From: Thiohalomonas denitrificans | Lineage (GTDB): Bacteria > Pseudomonadota > Gammaproteobacteria > Thiohalomonadales > Thiohalomonadaceae | Direction: 5' to 3' | Length of the DNA: 59,091 nucleotides | Assembly: GCF_016841685.1 (NCBI RefSeq) | Contig: NZ_JAENYR010000017.1 | Location: 1-59,091 of the forward strand | Shown here: piece by piece, positions 40,212-49,874 of the stretch | Position numbering within the stretch: the first letter of the stretch is position 1 | Layout of the letters: every line of letters starts with the position of its first letter | Made by a program: the position numbers and the translations under genes | Notes under the pieces: model-generated | What the model saw: only the letters and a program-made list of their open reading frames with translations | What the model was told of the DNA's origin: nothing | Databases searched by the model: none

Positions 40212-41591
40212 TCAGTGCAGTGCCCGCACCTTGAAGCGCCGCCCCTTGATCTTCCCTTCCGACAGGACCCGCAGGGCCTTCTTGCGAATACTGCGTTCGA
40301 TGGCCACGTAGGCCACGTGATCGAAGATATCCATCTTGCCCACCTTGTCAGCAGGCACTGCATTGTCTGCGGTAAGCGCACCGAGAATATCGCCGGGACG
40401 CACCTTCTGCTTGCGCCCGCCGTCGATGCAGAGAGTGACCATGGGTGAAGGCAGACTGAAGCCTTCGGGCAGATCGAGGCCCCGCACCTGCCCCAGCTGC
40501 ACCTTGCTGTTTTGATACTCCTCGATAGCATTGACGCGGTAGGCCTCGGAGGGAATGAACAGGCTCAGTGCCACCCCTTTGCTACCGGCCCGACCGGTGC
40601 GGCCGATGCGATGGACATAGATCTCCGGATCCCGGGGCAGCTCGTAGTTGATAACCGCCTCGAGTTCCTTGATATCGAGACCGCGCGCGGCCACATCGGT
40701 GGCCACCAGCACCGGCACGCTCTTGTTCGAAAAACGCACCAGCACCAGGTCGCGCTCCTTCTGGTCCAGGTCGCCGTGCAACGCCAGCGCCTGAATCCCC
40801 CGCTGCTGGAGTTCTTCAGTGACCTCCTGACACTGTTGGCGCGTGTGGCAGAAGACAACCGTCGAAACCGGTCGGTGTTCCGCCAGCAACGCAGCAAGGG
40901 TCTTGGTGCGCTTGCCCTTGTCGACTTCGTAGAAGCGTTGCCTGATCTTCAGTTCACTGTGCTGCGACTCGACACTCACCTCCACCGGATCGCGCTGAAA
41001 GGCGCGGCTCAGCTCCCGGATCGTCGCCGGATAGGTCGCCGAGAAGAACAGCGTCTGGCGCTGCGACGGTGTGGCAGAAAGGATGACCTCCATATCGTCG
41101 TAAAAACCCATATCGAGCATGCGGTCCGCCTCATCGAGCACCACCGTCCTTACGCTCCCGAGCGTCAGGGTGCCCTTTTGCAAATGCTTGAGGACCCGCC
41201 CCGGCGTACCCACTACCACATGGGCGCCATGCTCCAGCGAACCGACCTGCGGCCCCAGGGGGGTGCCACCGCACAGGGTGACGATCTTGGTGTTGGCACT
41301 GGCGCGCGCGAGTCGGCGCAGTTCCCTGGCCACCTGATCGGCCAGCTCACGGGTAGGACAGAGCACCAGCGCCTGCACCGCAAAACACTGCCGGTCAAGC
41401 CTGTCCAACAGGCCAAGGCCGAAGGCGACCGTCTTGCCGCTACCGGTCTTCGCCCTGGCAATGAGATCGCTGCCGGCCAGTACATGAGGAAGCCCCTCGG
41501 CCTGGATCGGGGTCATTTGCTGATAGCCCAGCGAGTCGAGATTGCCGAGAACGGCGGGATCCAGCGGGAGGCAGGAGAAATTAGTATTCAC
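40212..41591 (-). CDS. dbpA: ATP-dependent RNA helicase DbpA
   Basis: 459 residues. DEAD-box motifs: Q motif QQMTPIQAEGLP, Walker A AKTGSGKT, PTRELA, VLDEADRMLDMGF, SAT in FFSATYP, and HRIGRTGR. The C-terminal domain (VTLCIDGGRKQKVRPGDILG) is the DbpA RNA-recognition domain that targets hairpin 92 of 23S rRNA. It acts in 50S ribosome assembly. Stand-alone gene. Confidence 0.95.
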   Translation of the reverse strand: MNTNFSCLPLDPAVLGNLDSLGYQQMTPIQAEGLPHVLAGSDLIARAKTGSGKTVAFGLGLLDRLDRQCFAVQALVLCPTRELADQVARELRRLARASANTKIVTLCGGTPLGPQVGSLEHGAHVVVGTPGRVLKHLQKGTLTLGSVRTVVLDEADRMLDMGFYDDMEVILSATPSQRQTLFFSATYPATIRELSRAFQRDPVEVSVESQHSELKIRQRFYEVDKGKRTKTLAALLAEHRPVSTVVFCHTRQQCQEVTEELQQRGIQALALHGDLDQKERDLVLVRFSNKSVPVLVATDVAARGLDIKELEAVINYELPRDPEIYVHRIGRTGRAGSKGVALSLFIPSEAYRVNAIEEYQNSKVQLGQVRGLDLPEGFSLPSPMVTLCIDGGRKQKVRPGDILGALTADNAVPADKVGKMDIFDHVAYVAIERSIRKKALRVLSEGKIKGRRFKVRALH

Positions 41592-41930
41592 GTGATGCTC
41601 TTGGCATTCCGGGGAACCGACACGGCGCCCGGGGAACGGTATGATAACAGCAGACGCGACCGATCGTCGGCGGGCTAACCGGATGAACTGCGGGAATCTT
41701 CATGTCCTCAGGAGGGCCTGGGCCGGCCGGAAGCTCCTCGGGATGCTGAACCGTCTTCATTTGATGTCCGGAACCATGACTGGTCATCTATCAATCAGGT
41801 GTTGAGCACATATCTTGGTACGCCACGGAACAGGATTCTCCCAAATAAACCGGACCACCGAAAGCACAACCCTGCGACCGCGCATCCAGATTCCTCTACC
41901 ATATGGAGCCCTTTTCACTGAGACCCTGCG
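41592..41930. other. dbpA-rapA intergenic region
   Basis: About 340 bp separating divergent genes. It presumably contains both promoters. No clear hexamer pair, repeat or small gene stands out. Confidence 0.35.
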
Positions 41931-44825
41931 ATGCATCACTTTACTCCCGGCCAGCGCTGGATCAGCGATACCGAACCGCAGATGGGGCTCGGCACGGTGC
42001 TTTCAGTCGAGCCGCGCACGGTCACGTTCCTCTTCCTCGCCATCGAGGAGGTCCGCACTTATGCCCGGCAAACGGCTCCGCTGAGCCGCGCGGCATTTGC
42101 TCCCGGCGACCGGGTACAGAGTCACGAAGGCTGGTTCCTGGAGGTACACTCGGTGATCGAGCGCGACGGGCTGCTCACCTATCGCGGCCAACACGAAAAT
42201 GGCGATGAAGCCGAATTGCCGGAGGGAGAACTCGATAACCTGATGCAGTTGAACCGCCCGGCCGACCGGCTCTTTACCGGCCAAATCGACCCGGACAGGT
42301 GGTTTGTCCTGCGCCAGCGCACGCGCGATAAGGCAGCCGAACTGGCCTCCTCCGATCTCCACGGACTCACCGGCGCCCGCACCAGCCTTATCCCCCACCA
42401 GCTCTACATCGCCCATGAGATAGCCGATCGCTACGCACCGCGGGTGCTGCTGGCGGACGAAGTCGGGCTCGGCAAGACCATAGAGGCGGGACTGATCCTG
42501 CACTACCAGCTACTCAGCGAACGCGCCCGGCGCGTGCTGATTGTGGTACCGGAGAACCTCCAGCATCAATGGCTGGTGGAGATGCGGCGCCGGTTCAATC
42601 TGCGTTTCAGTCTGTTCGATGAGGGTCGCTGCCGTGCCGCCGAGGAGAGCGAAAACGGCGTCAATCCGTTTCAGACCGAACAGCTCGTTCTGTGTGACCT
42701 CGCGTTCCTGGCCGAACAGCCGACCCGTTTAGCGCAGGCGCTGGAGGCCGGCTGGGACCTGTTGGTGGTCGACGAGGCCCACCACCTGCAGTGGTCGCCC
42801 AATGCCGTCAGCCGCGAATACCGCTGCATCGAGCAACTCGCTAGACGCACCGCCGGCGCGCTGCTGCTCACCGCTACCCCCGAGCAACTGGGCAAGGAGG
42901 GCCACTTCGCCCGCCTGCGCTTGCTCGACCCGGATCGCTTCCCGGACTTCGACCGCTTTATTGCCGAGGAACAGGCCTACGAGCCGGTTGCCGCGGCAGT
43001 CGGTGAACTGCTGGCGGGCACTCCCTTGAGCGAAGCGGCCGAGGCCACCCTGCGCGGCACGGTCGACGAAGGTGACAATCAACCGCTGCTCGACGCACTG
43101 GCGTCCGGCGATTTCGAGACTTCAGGCAGCGCGCGCGAGGAACTGGTCGAGCACCTGCTGGACCGCCACTGCACCGGCCTGGTGCTGTTTCGTAATACCC
43201 GCGCTGCGGTCAAAGGCTTTCCCGCAAGGCAGCTCCACGCCATCCCGTTACCGCTGCCCGAAGCCTATGCCGAGACCTTCTCCGCCGTTCAGACCACAGG
43301 CGCCCGCGAAACGCCGCTGCTGCTCTGCCCGGAGCGGCTGTATCAGCGTGAAGGGGCTGCAACCCCCTGGACCCGCATCGACCCGCGGGTCGGGTGGCTT
43401 GTCGCCCGGCTCCAACAGCTGCGGCCGGAAAAGGTGGTGGTGATCACCGCCAGCATGGAGAGCGCCGGGGATCTGGCCGAGGCGCTGCGGGTTACGGCCG
43501 GCATTCAGGCGGCCCTGTTCCACGACGGGATGACCCTGCTGGAGCGGGACCGCTCCGCCGCCTTCTTCGCCGACCGGGAGTATGGCAGCCCGGTACTGAT
43601 CTGCTCCGAGATCGGCTCGGAAGGACGCAACCTCCAGTTTGCACACCATCTGGTCCTGTTCGACCTGCCGCTCAATCCCGACCTGCTGGAGCAACGCATC
43701 GGCCGGCTGGATCGCATCGGCCAGAGCGAGACCATCCACATTCATGTCCCCTACCTCGAGGAGACTCCCCAGTCGGTCCTTTTCCACTGGTACCACGAGG
43801 GGCTCGGCGCCTTCGAGCATACCTGCCCCACCGGACACAGCGTATTCGTTCAGGTCGAAGCCGCGCTGGAGGAGGCACTGCACGATGTCGATGCCGACAC
43901 CGAAAGCCTCCCTGCCCTCATCACCGCCACGCGGCAACTGAACGAGCGCCTGCTGGACGCCCTGCACCGCGGCCGTGACCGCCTGCTCGAATACAGCTCG
44001 TGCCGACCGCAGCGGGCCGAGGCGCTGACCCGGCGGGCACGCACCGAGGCCGCCGCCGGCGAGACCGATCTGCTGAGCTATCTGGAAGAGCTGTTCGATG
44101 CCTTCGGTGTCGAGCTGGAGGAGCACAGCGAGCACGCCTTCATCATTCGTCCCGGCGCACAGATGCAGGAACCATTCCCCGGTCTTCCGGAAGACGGTCT
44201 TACCTTCACTTGTCATCGCGATACTGCGCTCGCCAATGAAGATATCGAGTTCTTCACCTGGGAACACCCACTCGTCCTGCGGGGGATGGAGATGGTACTG
44301 AGCGGCGAACGCGGCAATACCGGCATCACCGCGGTCAAGCATCCCCGCATCAGACCGGGCACCCTGCTGCTGGAAGGCATCTACCTGTTGGAGAGTGCGT
44401 CGAGTCGGGCGGTGCAATCCGGCCGTTATTTGCCCCCGTCCAGGATACGGGTGGTGGTCGACCCCCAGGGAGGCGACCACGCCGCTGAACTATCGGAGTC
44501 GTCGCTGAACACCAATGGTACTGCGGTGGAGAGCGAAACCGCCCGGGAAATCGTGAATGCCTATAGGCAACCGCTGCGCGACCTGCTCCGGCACAGTGAA
44601 GCGGCGGCACGCCGGCGTATCCCTGAGCTCCTGGAGCAGGCCGGGCATCGCCTTCACCAGATTTTGGATCGGGAAATCGACCGCATGCACGCCCTACGGC
44701 AGGTCAACCCGAATGTGCGTGAAGAGGAGGTATACTATCTGGAGCGCCAGCGAAAGGCGGCAGGAAAGGCCATCGACTCGGCGGTTCTGCGCCTCGATGC
44801 GCAGCGGGTGATCGTGGGGACATGA
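41931..44825 (+). CDS. rapA: RNA polymerase-associated protein RapA (HepA)
   Basis: 964 residues of the Swi2/Snf2 family. Two N-terminal Tudor-like domains (residues ~5-105, HFTPGQRWISDTEPQMGLGT region) are followed by Walker A LLADEVGLGKTIEAG near 170 and the DEAH motif VVDEAHHLQW. The helicase C lobe has ICSEIGSEGRNLQFAHHLV and QRIGRLDRIGQ. It releases stalled RNA polymerase for recycling. Length matches E. coli RapA (968 aa). Confidence 0.95.
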   Translation: MHHFTPGQRWISDTEPQMGLGTVLSVEPRTVTFLFLAIEEVRTYARQTAPLSRAAFAPGDRVQSHEGWFLEVHSVIERDGLLTYRGQHENGDEAELPEGELDNLMQLNRPADRLFTGQIDPDRWFVLRQRTRDKAAELASSDLHGLTGARTSLIPHQLYIAHEIADRYAPRVLLADEVGLGKTIEAGLILHYQLLSERARRVLIVVPENLQHQWLVEMRRRFNLRFSLFDEGRCRAAEESENGVNPFQTEQLVLCDLAFLAEQPTRLAQALEAGWDLLVVDEAHHLQWSPNAVSREYRCIEQLARRTAGALLLTATPEQLGKEGHFARLRLLDPDRFPDFDRFIAEEQAYEPVAAAVGELLAGTPLSEAAEATLRGTVDEGDNQPLLDALASGDFETSGSAREELVEHLLDRHCTGLVLFRNTRAAVKGFPARQLHAIPLPLPEAYAETFSAVQTTGARETPLLLCPERLYQREGAATPWTRIDPRVGWLVARLQQLRPEKVVVITASMESAGDLAEALRVTAGIQAALFHDGMTLLERDRSAAFFADREYGSPVLICSEIGSEGRNLQFAHHLVLFDLPLNPDLLEQRIGRLDRIGQSETIHIHVPYLEETPQSVLFHWYHEGLGAFEHTCPTGHSVFVQVEAALEEALHDVDADTESLPALITATRQLNERLLDALHRGRDRLLEYSSCRPQRAEALTRRARTEAAAGETDLLSYLEELFDAFGVELEEHSEHAFIIRPGAQMQEPFPGLPEDGLTFTCHRDTALANEDIEFFTWEHPLVLRGMEMVLSGERGNTGITAVKHPRIRPGTLLLEGIYLLESASSRAVQSGRYLPPSRIRVVVDPQGGDHAAELSESSLNTNGTAVESETAREIVNAYRQPLRDLLRHSEAAARRRIPELLEQAGHRLHQILDREIDRMHALRQVNPNVREEEVYYLERQRKAAGKAIDSAVLRLDAQRVIVGT

Positions 44826-44947
44826 CCGTCGTATTCTGCACCCGGATGCCTGCGGTCGACTCCCCGGATCGGATGGGAAGGTGAGCACCGTACAGCTGCA
44901 TTTACCTGGAGGTCGCAGACACTATTCGGATAAAGGACACTCGCCCC

Positions 44948-45475
44948 ATGAAGACCGCCTACATCGCCGTGTGGATACTGACCACCGCTCTGTGGTGGCC
45001 GACCATTGTTCTCGCGGAGGGGCTTGTAGACCCCGAATCGATGCTGTCCGAACACAATGCGATCCGCAGCCAGCACGAACTGCCGCCCCTGCGCTGGTCT
45101 CCCTCGCTTGCCGAAGATGCCGCCGCCTGGGCAGACCATCTGGCCGAACAGGAATCCTGTCGGATGGTCCACGGCGAATCCGGCCAGGGCGAAAACCTCT
45201 TTTGGGCCAGTCCCCGGCGCTGGTCCGACGGCAGGACCGTCATTCAGCCCATCGAACCTGAAGAGGTGGTGCAGCACTGGGCGGCCGAGCAGGCGTTCTA
45301 CGATTACGCCACCAATACCTGCCGGAGTGGCGAACAGTGTGGGCACTACACCCAGATCGTCTGGGAAGAGACCGAAGAGGTCGGCTGCGCCAAACGGATC
45401 TGTCCGGACCAGTCGCAACTCTGGGTCTGCCGCTATCATCCGCCGGGGAATGTCGTCGGCCGGAAGCCGTACTGA
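44948..45475 (+). CDS. Secreted CAP/SCP-domain protein
   Basis: 175 residues. A signal peptide (YIAVWILTTALWWPTIVLA) is followed by a CAP domain: SEHNAIRSQHELPPLRWSP, GENLFWAS, and the signature motifs GHYTQIVW and WVCRYHPPGNVVG. Six cysteines in the mature protein could form disulfides. Bacterial CAP proteins are extracytoplasmic with varied and mostly unknown roles. No operon partner. Confidence 0.88.
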   Translation: MKTAYIAVWILTTALWWPTIVLAEGLVDPESMLSEHNAIRSQHELPPLRWSPSLAEDAAAWADHLAEQESCRMVHGESGQGENLFWASPRRWSDGRTVIQPIEPEEVVQHWAAEQAFYDYATNTCRSGEQCGHYTQIVWEETEEVGCAKRICPDQSQLWVCRYHPPGNVVGRKPY

Positions 45476-45552
45476 CACAATCCCCTGCTAAAAAACCAGA
45501 CTCGGTTGTTCCAGAACAGGCCGGTATCCGCCTGCTCCCGTCGATGAACCTG

Positions 45553-45575
45553 CGGTGCGGCCCTACGGACAGGGC
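45553..45575. terminator. Hairpin between convergent genes
   Basis: GCGGCCCT, loop ACGGAC, AGGGCCGC is a perfect 8-bp GC stem in the gap between the CAP gene and the convergent pseudouridine-synthase-like gene. There is only a short T-rich tail on the plus strand (CCTGTTTCC), so termination is likely but not certain. Confidence 0.45.
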
Positions 45576-45592
45576 CGCGCCTGTTTCCGTTA

Positions 45593-46303
45593 CTAAAACC
45601 GCTCCCAATGGCCCATATAGCGCCACTCCCCCGCCGGCAGCTTCGCCATCGGCAGCCGGCCGATACGGATCCGCTTCATCGCCACCACCTTGAGCCCCAC
45701 CTGTTCGCACATATGGCGGATCTGGCCCGGCCGGGGATCCTTGAGCGCAAAACGCAGTCGGGTTTCATTCTGCCAACTGACATTGATACGCGGCAATACC
45801 CGGCCCTCAAAATCAAGTCCGTGCTGAAGCCGTTCGAGCCCGTCCGGCGCCAGCGTACCGGCCACCTCGACGATGTACTCCTGTTCGAATCGGTCGGCAT
45901 CTTCGGTGAGCTTTCGCATCAGGCGTCGGTCCTGGGTAAATACGGCCAGGCCACCGGCGCCCGGCTGCAGCGGCAACATCGGGGAGAGGCGTGCGAAGTG
46001 GCACTTGAGTACACGCCGTTCGCTCGGATCATCCGGCGAGTGCGAGGCGCGCGAAATCAGCTGCAGCGCGCTGTCCGGATCCACCTCCGACGGCTGGTTC
46101 AGCAGAAGCGTCACCGGTTCAAGGGGCACGGCCTTCGCCTGCGGGTCCACCTCGATTTTTTCGTCGGTGACCCTGAAGTGCGGCTCTTCCACCACCACCC
46201 CATCCACCCGCACCCAAGCGCCTTTGATGTAGAGCTCGGCCTCGCGGCGGGAACACGGCAGCAAACGGGCAAGGCGCTTGGAGAGGCGGAGACTTTCAGT
46301 CAT
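45593..46303 (-). CDS. RsuA/RluF-family pseudouridine-synthase-like protein lacking GRLD
   Basis: 236 residues. An N-terminal S4 RNA-binding domain (RLSKRLARLLPCSRREAELY) and a synthase-like domain ending GQIRHMCEQVGLKVVAMKRI. Where active enzymes have GRLDxxSxGL this protein reads LQPGAGGLAVFTQD, so the catalytic aspartate motif is absent. As I recall, similar proteins with this change exist in Pseudomonas, so the loss looks like an established lineage rather than a recent mutation. Likely an RNA-binding protein. Start at 46303 with AGGATG upstream. Confidence 0.8.
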   Translation of the reverse strand: MTESLRLSKRLARLLPCSRREAELYIKGAWVRVDGVVVEEPHFRVTDEKIEVDPQAKAVPLEPVTLLLNQPSEVDPDSALQLISRASHSPDDPSERRVLKCHFARLSPMLPLQPGAGGLAVFTQDRRLMRKLTEDADRFEQEYIVEVAGTLAPDGLERLQHGLDFEGRVLPRINVSWQNETRLRFALKDPRPGQIRHMCEQVGLKVVAMKRIRIGRLPMAKLPAGEWRYMGHWERF

Positions 46304-46371
46304 GACACGGCATCCTGGTTGGCAAGCGGCCATTGTAACCGGTACGGATTCGAAGGTATTCGGAACCGTGG

Positions 46372-47619
46372 CTATTTACCCTCCCCCGAAGTCGCATCCG
46401 AAACCGCATGCTCCCGACGGGCCAGCAGAACAAAAGGCAGCGCCAGAAGCGACACGCCCGCCCCTAACACATAGGAGATCGCATAACTCCAGACGTCGGC
46501 TGCCCGACCCAGCGCAGGCTGCAGCACCACGCCTCCGCTGGAGCTGAGCAGATTATCGAAAGAGAGCACCGTCGCCCTCTCCACGGACGGGATCAAACCG
46601 TTGATGAAGGCCTGACGGACCGGATAGCTGATCGCGTCCACAACTGCCCACAGCGTCAGCAACACCAACGCGATCCAGAACACCGAGGTAAAGCCGATTA
46701 GCGCCAATGCTCCCGCCCCCGTGAGGTAGGTGAAAAAGACCAGCGTGGTCCTGCGCCCGAACGCCCGTCGCACATACGGCACCAGGAAACCGCCCACAAT
46801 CTGCGCACCGGCAAAAATCGCCGCCGCCAGCCCGGCGATGGCGTAGGACTCTTCCCTGCCGTAGAGAGCGAGCAGGTAGGGTTGCATGGCATAGAAGGCG
46901 TAATAACCGACACCGGCCACAAAAAGTTCCGCCAGCATCAACCAGCGTACCGGCGGGTTTCGAAATCCATGGGTCAATGAAGAGCTGAAAACCCCGCGCA
47001 CCTCACCTGACACAGAGGCGCCACTTCGCCTGGTAAAGCCATAATCATGCATCAGGGCATAGGCCACCAGAAAGGTCAGACCCAGCATGAGCGCACGCAA
47101 AAGGTAAGGCACCCCAAGATGGGTCAGCTGAGCCACCACACCGCCGCTCACCGTCCCAATCAGCATGGCGATACCTCCGGCGATCTGCCCTTTGGCGAAG
47201 GCTGCATCGAGCGTCCCCCGATAGTCAGCAAACTTCAGGGCATCGACCAACCACGCTTCGGTGGCGCCGCTGAAGAAGGTAAAGCCAAGTCCAAGAGCGA
47301 TTGAAGTAATCGCCCACGCCCAGAACGGGCCTTCGATCTCCCAGAGCAGGAGGTACAAGGCCGTCGACACAAACAGCGTAAGCGCGCCGAGCAGATAGGA
47401 GACCCGTCGGCCAAACGCATCGGCAACGACACCAGTGGGCACCTCGAACAGTACCTGACCGACGGTAAAGAATGCGTTGGCAGCAAAAGCCTCGGTGATA
47501 CTGAGGCCCGCATCCAGCAGGAACAGCGTATTGATGCCCCAGATGAACGAAAAAGAAAAGGTCGAGAGCACGGTCAGCGTGAGGTAGGTATTGAGGATCT
47601 GCCGCGCGGTGACTCTCAT
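46372..47619 (-). CDS. Major facilitator superfamily transporter
   Basis: 415 residues with about 12 hydrophobic segments. The loop 2-3 signature is GVVADAFGRR, and a second RRAFGRRTT follows helix 8. No substrate-specific motif recognised. The 5' end of this gene is duplicated in degraded form near 50.4-50.6 kb. It ends 69 bp from the convergent-side pseudouridine-synthase-like gene, which lies downstream on the same strand. Confidence 0.88.
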   Translation of the reverse strand: MRVTARQILNTYLTLTVLSTFSFSFIWGINTLFLLDAGLSITEAFAANAFFTVGQVLFEVPTGVVADAFGRRVSYLLGALTLFVSTALYLLLWEIEGPFWAWAITSIALGLGFTFFSGATEAWLVDALKFADYRGTLDAAFAKGQIAGGIAMLIGTVSGGVVAQLTHLGVPYLLRALMLGLTFLVAYALMHDYGFTRRSGASVSGEVRGVFSSSLTHGFRNPPVRWLMLAELFVAGVGYYAFYAMQPYLLALYGREESYAIAGLAAAIFAGAQIVGGFLVPYVRRAFGRRTTLVFFTYLTGAGALALIGFTSVFWIALVLLTLWAVVDAISYPVRQAFINGLIPSVERATVLSFDNLLSSSGGVVLQPALGRAADVWSYAISYVLGAGVSLLALPFVLLARREHAVSDATSGEGK

Positions 47620-47667
47620 TTGCTCCAGTATAGAGTGTTTGTCCCTTCGTCCCTTTTATCCAGCGGT

Positions 47668-48024
47668 TCAATCCACCAGCAGCTTCACCTGCACTTCCGC
47701 CGTTGCTTTATCAAGCTCGATTTCCACCTCGCAGTATTCACTCAGTTCATCGACAGGGGTGGGGTCGTCGGCACAGCTGCAACCGGCAATGATGCTCGAG
47801 TAATGGATGCCGACCCTTGCACGAATAATCCCGGGGCTATCCGATATTCCGAGGATCATCACCTCAAACTGATCGCCACTCACATAGCTACCGTGTGATA
47901 GCCCCTGTTGCAGGAGTAATGCATCGGGATCCAGTTGCTCCAGCTCCAACTTGAGGGTGCCAGTGAAATCCGAGGTTCCCCAGGCAGCAACGACTTGCGG
48001 CAATCCAGAAAGCGGTACGCTCAT
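47668..48024 (-). CDS. Hypothetical protein
   Basis: 118 residues, no signal peptide or membrane helix. A strong GGAGGAGAA site just before the ATG at 48024 fixes the start; the frame continues far upstream, but that part is antisense to the VOC gene. The segment SGDQFEVMILGISDSPGIIR and a CSC near the middle (IIAGCSCADDPTP) are the only notable points. It looks like a single beta-rich domain. Function unknown. Confidence 0.65.
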   Translation of the reverse strand: MSVPLSGLPQVVAAWGTSDFTGTLKLELEQLDPDALLLQQGLSHGSYVSGDQFEVMILGISDSPGIIRARVGIHYSSIIAGCSCADDPTPVDELSEYCEVEIELDKATAEVQVKLLVD

Positions 48025-48177
48025 TTCTCCTCCACGTTGGCGGTTTTCCTGGCTGACCACCAGCTTTTTCCTCGATTCGCCCAGAGGCTGGGCTCCTTCG
48101 GGATGAACAAAATTTGCTCGTCGATGTGAGCCCCGGAGTGGCCTAAACTGGCAGCAAAGCCCACTGAGAAGAGTGCC

Positions 48178-48633
48178 ATGCCTACGATAAAAGGACGCCC
48201 GGAGGGGATAAATTGGCTCGTCCCCTATCTCACTGTCGCCGATGCCGAGGCTTCGCTCGATTTCTACCACCGTGCCTTTGGCTTCGAACCAGAGGATCCT
48301 GTGGCCGGACCCGAAGGCGGTATCATGCATGCGAGCATGAAATACCAAGGCGCGACCGTCATTATGTTTTCGCCGGAAGGGGCCATGGGTGATCAGAAAA
48401 TGCGCACGCCGGTGCACATGGGCGTAGAACTCCCGATCAATCTCTATGTCTACTGCCCGGACGTGGATGCACTGGCTGCGCAGGCGCGCGATGCCGGCGC
48501 CGTGATCCTGCAGGGACCGGAGGACATGTTCTGGGGTGACCGCTGGGTGGGACTCCGTGATCCGGACGGGTATTTTTGGTCCTTCGCCACCAACATCGGC
48601 CCGTTCGACGCGTCCAGGATACCGCAGGGCTGA
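48178..48633 (+). CDS. VOC-family (glyoxalase/bleomycin-resistance fold) protein
   Basis: 151 residues. LVPYLTVADAEASLDFYHRAFGFE opens the first beta-alpha-beta-beta-beta unit, with VDALAAQARDAGAVIL and DRWVGLRDPDGYFWSFATN in the second. This is the PhnB-like subgroup. Metal-ligand positions of true glyoxalases are not clearly conserved. Adjacent to a YciI-like gene on the other strand, a pairing that is frequent in bacteria. Confidence 0.85.
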   Translation: MPTIKGRPEGINWLVPYLTVADAEASLDFYHRAFGFEPEDPVAGPEGGIMHASMKYQGATVIMFSPEGAMGDQKMRTPVHMGVELPINLYVYCPDVDALAAQARDAGAVILQGPEDMFWGDRWVGLRDPDGYFWSFATNIGPFDASRIPQG

Positions 48634-48654
48634 GCGCTTTTGTCCACCTGGCTG

Positions 48655-48750
48655 GATAGAAGTTCCGAAATGGTATCCCTTTACTCCCTTCTCCCTCAGC
48701 GCGAAGGTTAGGATGAGGGGGAGTGATGGACACCATTTCTGAACACGTAT
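48655..48750. repeat. Dispersed composite repeat, copy 2
   Basis: Shares the outer ends GATAGAAGTTCCGAAATGGT and ACCATTTCTGAACACGTAT with the copy at 7017-7113. The internal core AGGTTAGGATGAGGGG is the reverse complement of that copy's CCCTCATCCTAACCT. Confidence 0.8.
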
Positions 48751-48751
48751 T

Positions 48752-49183
48752 TTAGTGCTGCGTCCCCTTCCCGATCTGTTCGGCACGGGCACGCTGCCGC
48801 TCCTCTTGCGCCCGCAACTCGGGCGTGAATTCGGCCCCGAAATCCTCAGCCTCAAACAGCGGGCGCAGTTCAATCTCGGTGTCCTGCATGGGTGAACGCT
48901 TGATCCAGTCGATCGCCTCTTCCAGTGACCCCACCTTCCATAGCCAGAAGCCCGCCATCATATCGTCCGTAAGCCCGAAAGGTCCATTGGTGACGGTGGC
49001 GTCCTTGCCGGAAAAGCGCACACGCACCCCTTTCGAGGTCGGGTGCAGACCCTCCCCCGCGAGGATCACCCCGGCATCAACGAGTTCCTCATTGAATTGC
49101 CCCATTGTCTTGAGCTCTTCTGTGGTTGGCATCAAGCCAGCCTCGGAATCTTTGGATGCTTTGACAATCACCATTACGCGCAT
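48752..49183 (-). CDS. YciI-like (DGPF-domain) protein
   Basis: 143 residues. MRVMVIVKASKDSEAG starts the domain, NGPFGLTDDMMAGFWLWKV is the DGPF-like core, and SLEEAIDWIKRSPM follows. Members are ferredoxin-like dimers of mostly unknown function, sometimes fused to sigma-70 factors. AAGGAG nine bases upstream supports the start at 49183. Confidence 0.85.
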   Translation of the reverse strand: MRVMVIVKASKDSEAGLMPTTEELKTMGQFNEELVDAGVILAGEGLHPTSKGVRVRFSGKDATVTNGPFGLTDDMMAGFWLWKVGSLEEAIDWIKRSPMQDTEIELRPLFEAEDFGAEFTPELRAQEERQRARAEQIGKGTQH

Positions 49184-49439
49184 TGTGATTAACTCCTTGG
49201 TTGAATTGGACTGCAGCCTTCCATGATTGCTGGTGTTATGCACGAAGGCCCCTTACCAACATAAAGAATAGGAGCTGGACGGCCTTGATGTTTTTTTTTA
49301 GCCGGAAAGATGACGACCGCCTCCTCCCTATGGTGGCGGAGGTGATTGGGACCGCTGCAATCTGCGGCATAGTCAAGCTCGAGGGGCGCAAAACAGATTG
49401 GAGTGGACTCTCCTCTTCCACCAACTAACAGCGCGTCCA

Positions 49440-49874
49440 TCACGCCTTACTGGGCGACAGACTCTCTACGAAATGAAAGCCGCCTTTCGACATGCCCTCA
49501 CGTTCGTAAAATCTGTGCGTGTCTTCTCTTTGAAGGCCTGAATCCAGGTGCAATTGCTTGCAATTTTCAGACACTGCATATTCACGCAACCATAACAGCA
49601 ACTTAGCACCGTAACCCTTCGAGCGGTGCTTTTTGGAAGTAACCAGATCGTCGACGTAAAGGAAGCGCCCCCATGCAAGGCTCTCTCCAATTCTGAACCC
49701 GGCTACCGCAACAATCTCCTTTTCCGCTTCCGCGGCCACCAACCTGTAACCGCTTTTCTCTTGGCGCCGTACTCGAGAAACAAACTCGTTTTCAGGAACG
49801 TGCGGCCGAAGCTCCCGCATCACGGGATAGCAAGCGGCGATCTCTCTATCTGTTCCGGCCTGACCTATCTTCAT
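49440..49874 (-). CDS. GNAT-family N-acetyltransferase
   Basis: 144 residues. The acetyl-CoA-binding segment is SKKHRSKGYGAKLLLWL, preceded by LYVDDLVT and followed by the C-terminal HRFYEREGMSKGGFHF. Start at 49874 with GGAAAG upstream; the longer frame is unlikely. Substrate unknown. Confidence 0.85.
   Translation of the reverse strand: MKIGQAGTDREIAACYPVMRELRPHVPENEFVSRVRRQEKSGYRLVAAEAEKEIVAVAGFRIGESLAWGRFLYVDDLVTSKKHRSKGYGAKLLLWLREYAVSENCKQLHLDSGLQREDTHRFYEREGMSKGGFHFVESLSPSKA

Noticed and set aside
43248-44480. 410-codon minus-strand frame
   Set aside because: Antisense to rapA.
48025-48873. N-terminal extension of the minus-strand hypothetical gene
   Set aside because: This part is antisense to the VOC gene, while a strong ribosome site and ATG lie at 48024.
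49201-49428. 75-codon plus-strand ORF between the YciI-like and GNAT genes
   Set aside because: No ribosome site or conserved features; treated as chance.
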